A DNA stretch of 64,000 bases from Bradyrhizobium viridifuturi (GTDB taxonomy: Bacteria; Pseudomonadota; Alphaproteobacteria; Rhizobiales; Xanthobacteraceae), in NCBI RefSeq assembly GCF_001238275.1, contig NZ_LGTB01000030.1:57032-121031 (forward strand). The letters are read 5' to 3'. Positions 60,674 through 64,000 of this stretch are shown piece after piece. Below the pieces are notes generated by a model. It was not told the origin of the DNA, ran no database searches, and saw only the letters and a list, made by a program, of their open reading frames with translations. Within the stretch, counting starts at the first letter, position 1, and every line of letters starts with the position of its first letter. The position numbers and the translations under genes were made by a program.

Positions 60674-63600
60674 CTACCACGCATCAATGCACGGCCGCTT
60701 GCGGTGCGTGCGCGGCTCGGGCTTCGGCACCGAGCGCAGGCCGGCCATGATCCAGTGGCGCGTGTCGGCGGGGTCGATCACCTCATCGATCTCCAGCACC
60801 GAGGCGATCGAGACCGCCTTGCCGTTGGCGTAGAGCTCGGCGACCTTGGTCTGGAAATACTTCTCGCGCTCGACCGGGTCCTCGATCGCCTCCATCTCCT
60901 TGCGGAAGCCGAGCCGGACATAGCCCTCCAGCCCCATGCCGCCGAACTCGCCGGTCGGCCACGCCACCGTGAAGAACGAGGCGTGGAAGCCGCCGCCGAT
61001 CATCGATTGCGCGCCGAGACCATAGCCCTTGCGCAGCACGATGCCGAACAGCGGCACCGTGATGCTGGCGCCGGTGACGAACATCCGCGCCACATGGCGC
61101 ACGATCGCGGTCTTCTCGGCCTCGGGGCCGACCATGAAGCCCGGCGTGTCGCACAGCGAGACGATCGGGATGTCGAAGGCATCGCACAGCTGCATGAAGC
61201 GCGCGGCCTTGTCGCCGGCCGCAGCGTCGATGGCGCCGCCGAGATGCTTCGGATTGTTGGCGATCAGGCCGAACGGCTTGCCTTCGATGCGGATGAAGGC
61301 CGTGATCATGCCGACGCCGAAATCGCGCCGGATCTCCAGCACCGAGCCCTCATCCGCGATCAGGTCGATCACGTTGCGGATGTCGTAGACCCGCAGGCGG
61401 TTCTCCGGGATCGCGCGGCGCAGCAGCCGCTGGTCCGGCGCCTTCCAATCGGCGATGGCGCCCTGGAAGTAGGACAGGTATTTCTGCGCCACCGTCGTGG
61501 CCTCTTCCTCGTCCTCGACCAGGATGTCGATCACGCCGTTCGGCGACTGGAACGAGACAGGGCCGACCTCGGCCGGATGGTAGACGCCGAGCCCGCCGCC
61601 CTCGATCATCGCCGGGCCACCCATGCCGATCGAGGCATTCCTGGTGGCGATGATGACGTCGCAGACGCCGAGCATCGCGGCGTTGCCGGCGAAGCAATAG
61701 CCCGAGACCACGCCCACGACCGGTACCAGCCCCGATAGCTTCGCGAACTGCACGAAGGACGGGCCGTCGAGGCCGGTCATGCCGAGCCGGTCGGTATCGC
61801 CGGGACGGCCGCCGCCGCCCTCGGCGTAGAACACCAGCGGAAGCCGCCACTGCTCGGCGAGCCCGAGCATGCGGTCGATCTTCTTGTGGTTCATATGGCC
61901 CTGGGTGCCGGCCAGCACCGTGTAGTCGTAGGAGATCACCATGCAGCGCGCGCCTTCGGGGCCGAAGTGTCGGGCGTGACGGTGGCGACGCCTGATATCA
62001 GGCCGTCGGCCGGAGTGTTCTTGATCAGGTCCTCGACCTTGCGGCGGCGGCGCTGCGCCGCGATCGCGAGCGAACCGTATTCGACGAACGAGCCCTCATC
62101 GACCAGTTGCGCGATGTTCTCCCGCGCGGTGCGCTGGTTGGTCTTGCGGCGGCGCTCCACCGAGGCCGGGCGGTTCTCGTCGAGCGTGATCGCCTTGCGC
62201 GCGATCAGCTCGGCGAGATCGGGTCGGATGTGATCGAGATCGATCGCGGCTTCCTCCGCCGCGTAATGGCCATCGACCTCGGCCGGCTCGAGATACAGGA
62301 TCGGGTCGCCATGCATCAGGGTGACGCCGACGCCGCCTGCGACCTTCGTCACGCGGCCGCCATGCGGTGCTGCGACCAGATGCTCCATCTTCATCGATTC
62401 CAGCACCGCGATCTGCTGGCCGGGACGAACCAGATCGCCCTCCGTGACCTCGATCGCCACGATGGTGCCCTGCAACGGCGCGGGAACCGGGAGCGATCCT
62501 TCCGGCGCGGCTTCGATGGCGACAGCCTTGGTCGCGGCCGCCTCGCTCACCTCGAGCAGCGGCGCGGCATGCTCCTTCGCGGCGCCGACCAGCGCCGCAA
62601 CATGGGTATCGATGAAGTTGGTGCTGATCTTGTTCCGGGCAAAGCTCTGATGCGCCAGGATTGCGCCGAGCAACGGGATGTTGGTGGCGACGCCGCCGAT
62701 GCGGAATTCGCGCAAGGTGCGCGACGCCTTGTGCACCACGTCGGTCCATTTCGGGCTCGGCGAATGCACGATGACTTTTGCCAGCAGCGAGTCGAAGGCA
62801 GCGCTGGTCCGGTAGCCGGAATAGCCGAACGTATCGACGCGGACGCCGGGCCCGGACGGCAGGTCGAACACGCTGAGCGTGCCGCCGGTCGGCTTGGTCA
62901 GCCCCTTCTCGTCCATCACCTCCATATTGACGCGGAGCTGCATCGCATAGCCGCGCGGCAGCGGCACTGAGGCTTGCGCCAGCCCGAGCGAGGCCAGCGT
63001 CGCGCCGGCGGCGACCGCAAGCTGCGAACGCACCAGGTCGATACCGAGCACGGCTTCAGTGACGGTATGCTCGACCTGGAGCCGCGGATTGGCCTCGATG
63101 AAGGCGAAGGCGCCCTCGCCTTCGCTGGCCTCGTCATCGACCAGGAATTCGAAGGTGCCGAGATTGTCGTAGCGTGCGGCGGTCGCAAGCTGCTTTGCCG
63201 CCTCGATGATGCGCGCACGCAAAGCCTCGCTCAGCGATGGGCTCGGCGCCACCTCGATGAGCTTCTGGTTGCGGCGCTGGACGGTGCATTCGCGCTCCCA
63301 GAGATGGCTGATCGCGCCGTGGCGGTCGCCGATGATCTGCACCTCAATATGGCGCGCCTTGCGGATCAGCCGCTCGACATAGACGGCATCGCTGCCGAAC
63401 GCCGCCTTGGCCTCGGACTGGCAGCGCGCATAGGCCTCGTCAAGTTTGGCAGAGTCCTCGACCACGCGCATGCCGCGGCCACCGCCGCCCGCGATCGCCT
63501 TGATCATCACGGCGGCATTGGCACCGAGCGAGGCGAAGAAGGCCTTGGCCTCGTCGAGCGACGTCGCGCCCGATGTGCCGGCAATGATCGGCACGCCGCA

Positions 63601-63975
63601 TTTTTTGGCGAGCGCCTTCGCCTTGGCCTTGTCGCCGAACAGATCCAGCGCTTCCGGGGACGGACCGACGAAAGTGATCTTCTCCTCGGCGCAGCGCCGC
63701 GCGAGCTGGGTGTTCTCGCTGAGGAAACCGTAACCCGGATGCAGCGCATCGCAGCCCGCAGCCTTGGCCGCCGCGATGACAGCCTCGATGTCCAGATAGG
63801 CCCGCGCGCCGCGGCCGGGGATCTCAAGCGCCTCGTCGGCCGAGCGGACATGGAGCGAAGCCGCATCATCGACGGGATAGATCGCGACCGTGGCAAGGCC
63901 GCTGTCGGCCGCCGCGCGGGCAATGCGGATCGCGATCTCGCCGCGGTTGGCAATCAGCAATTTCTTGAACGACAT
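60674..63975 (-). CDS. Single-chain biotin-dependent acyl-CoA carboxylase (biotin carboxylase, biotinyl and carboxyltransferase domains), broken by one frameshift
   Basis: Two frames make one ~1100-residue protein. Residues 1-450 are biotin carboxylase (KLLIANRGEIAIRI start, ATP-grasp GGGGRGM, EANPRLQVEHTVTE). A biotinyl domain follows with the ESMKM site (lysine near 529). From ~590 a carboxyltransferase domain covers both halves (ENIAQLVDEGSFVEYG, then GIVLRKGYGLGAQSM and GFHASFF). The frame breaks near 61967, and one added base restores FGPEGARCMVISYDYTVLAGTQ. 3302 + 1 bases is a multiple of three. It carboxylates an acyl-CoA such as acetyl-, propionyl- or a branched-chain acyl-CoA; which one is not clear from sequence. 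Confidence 0.87.
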
Positions 63976-64000
63976 GATGGTTCCGTGAGTTTGCTTACCT

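Noticed and set aside
1..64000. CRISPR arrays, tRNA, rRNA and insertion sequences
   Set aside because: I saw no regularly spaced direct repeats, no tRNA or rRNA signature and no transposase-like protein. A short RNA could still be missed by eye.

Overview
The window reads as a GC-rich alphaproteobacterial chromosome segment, most like Bradyrhizobium or a close relative in the Rhizobiales. The evidence is gene content (two Liv-type ABC importers, a lone TctC receptor, an Omp25/31-like porin, a one-chain acyl-CoA carboxylase, a small Bradyrhizobium-like hypothetical protein) and short palindromic intergenic repeats. I recognise no rRNA, tRNA, CRISPR array, transposase or phage gene.

Layout. 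1-4.9 kb: a glycogen debranching enzyme cut by the left edge, an ABC exporter and a GT4 glycosyltransferase. 5.2-9.8 kb: a complete Liv-type importer (receptor, LivH, LivM, LivG, LivF). 10-17 kb: a minus-strand operon of acyl-CoA dehydrogenase, flavin monooxygenase and alkylsulfatase, divergent from an IclR regulator, then a TctC-like receptor. 17-21 kb: a ferric/spermidine-type ABC importer. 21.4-22.8 kb: an MFS exporter. 22.9-28.9 kb: a seven-gene exported redox operon, iorA-iorB-fccB-soxX-soxY-soxZ-soxA, without soxB or soxCD; its SoxY ends in AACTEEAI instead of GGCGG.

29-45 kb is a nicotinate island. NicA/NicB (cytochrome-linked nicotinate dehydrogenase) diverge from a minus-strand operon: 6-hydroxynicotinate reductase, UPF0280, AA_synth and a Liv-type importer. 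Enamidase and a ferredoxin-NADP reductase form a second divergent pair, with a MarR regulator beside enamidase. GTATAC-centred palindromes lie in both divergent promoter regions. The predicted route is nicotinate, 6-hydroxynicotinate, tetrahydro-6-oxonicotinate, 2-formylglutarate, joining a Pseudomonas-type first step to the reductive Eubacterium barkeri-type steps. Nicotinate phosphoribosyltransferase (salvage) follows directly.

45-64 kb: a MetY/MetZ-type sulfhydrylase, an alpha/beta hydrolase, a sulfatase with its radical-SAM maturase, small CsbD and DUF2934 proteins, a trypsin/PDZ protease, a GMC oxidoreductase with a small partner, a P450 divergent from a Baeyer-Villiger monooxygenase, a porin, and a fused biotin-dependent carboxylase.

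Eight of these genes are broken by eleven single-base frameshifts, and every one is repaired by adding one base. This looks like systematic deletion error in the sequence and not gene decay. Those genes are given as full-length loci with the break positions stated.
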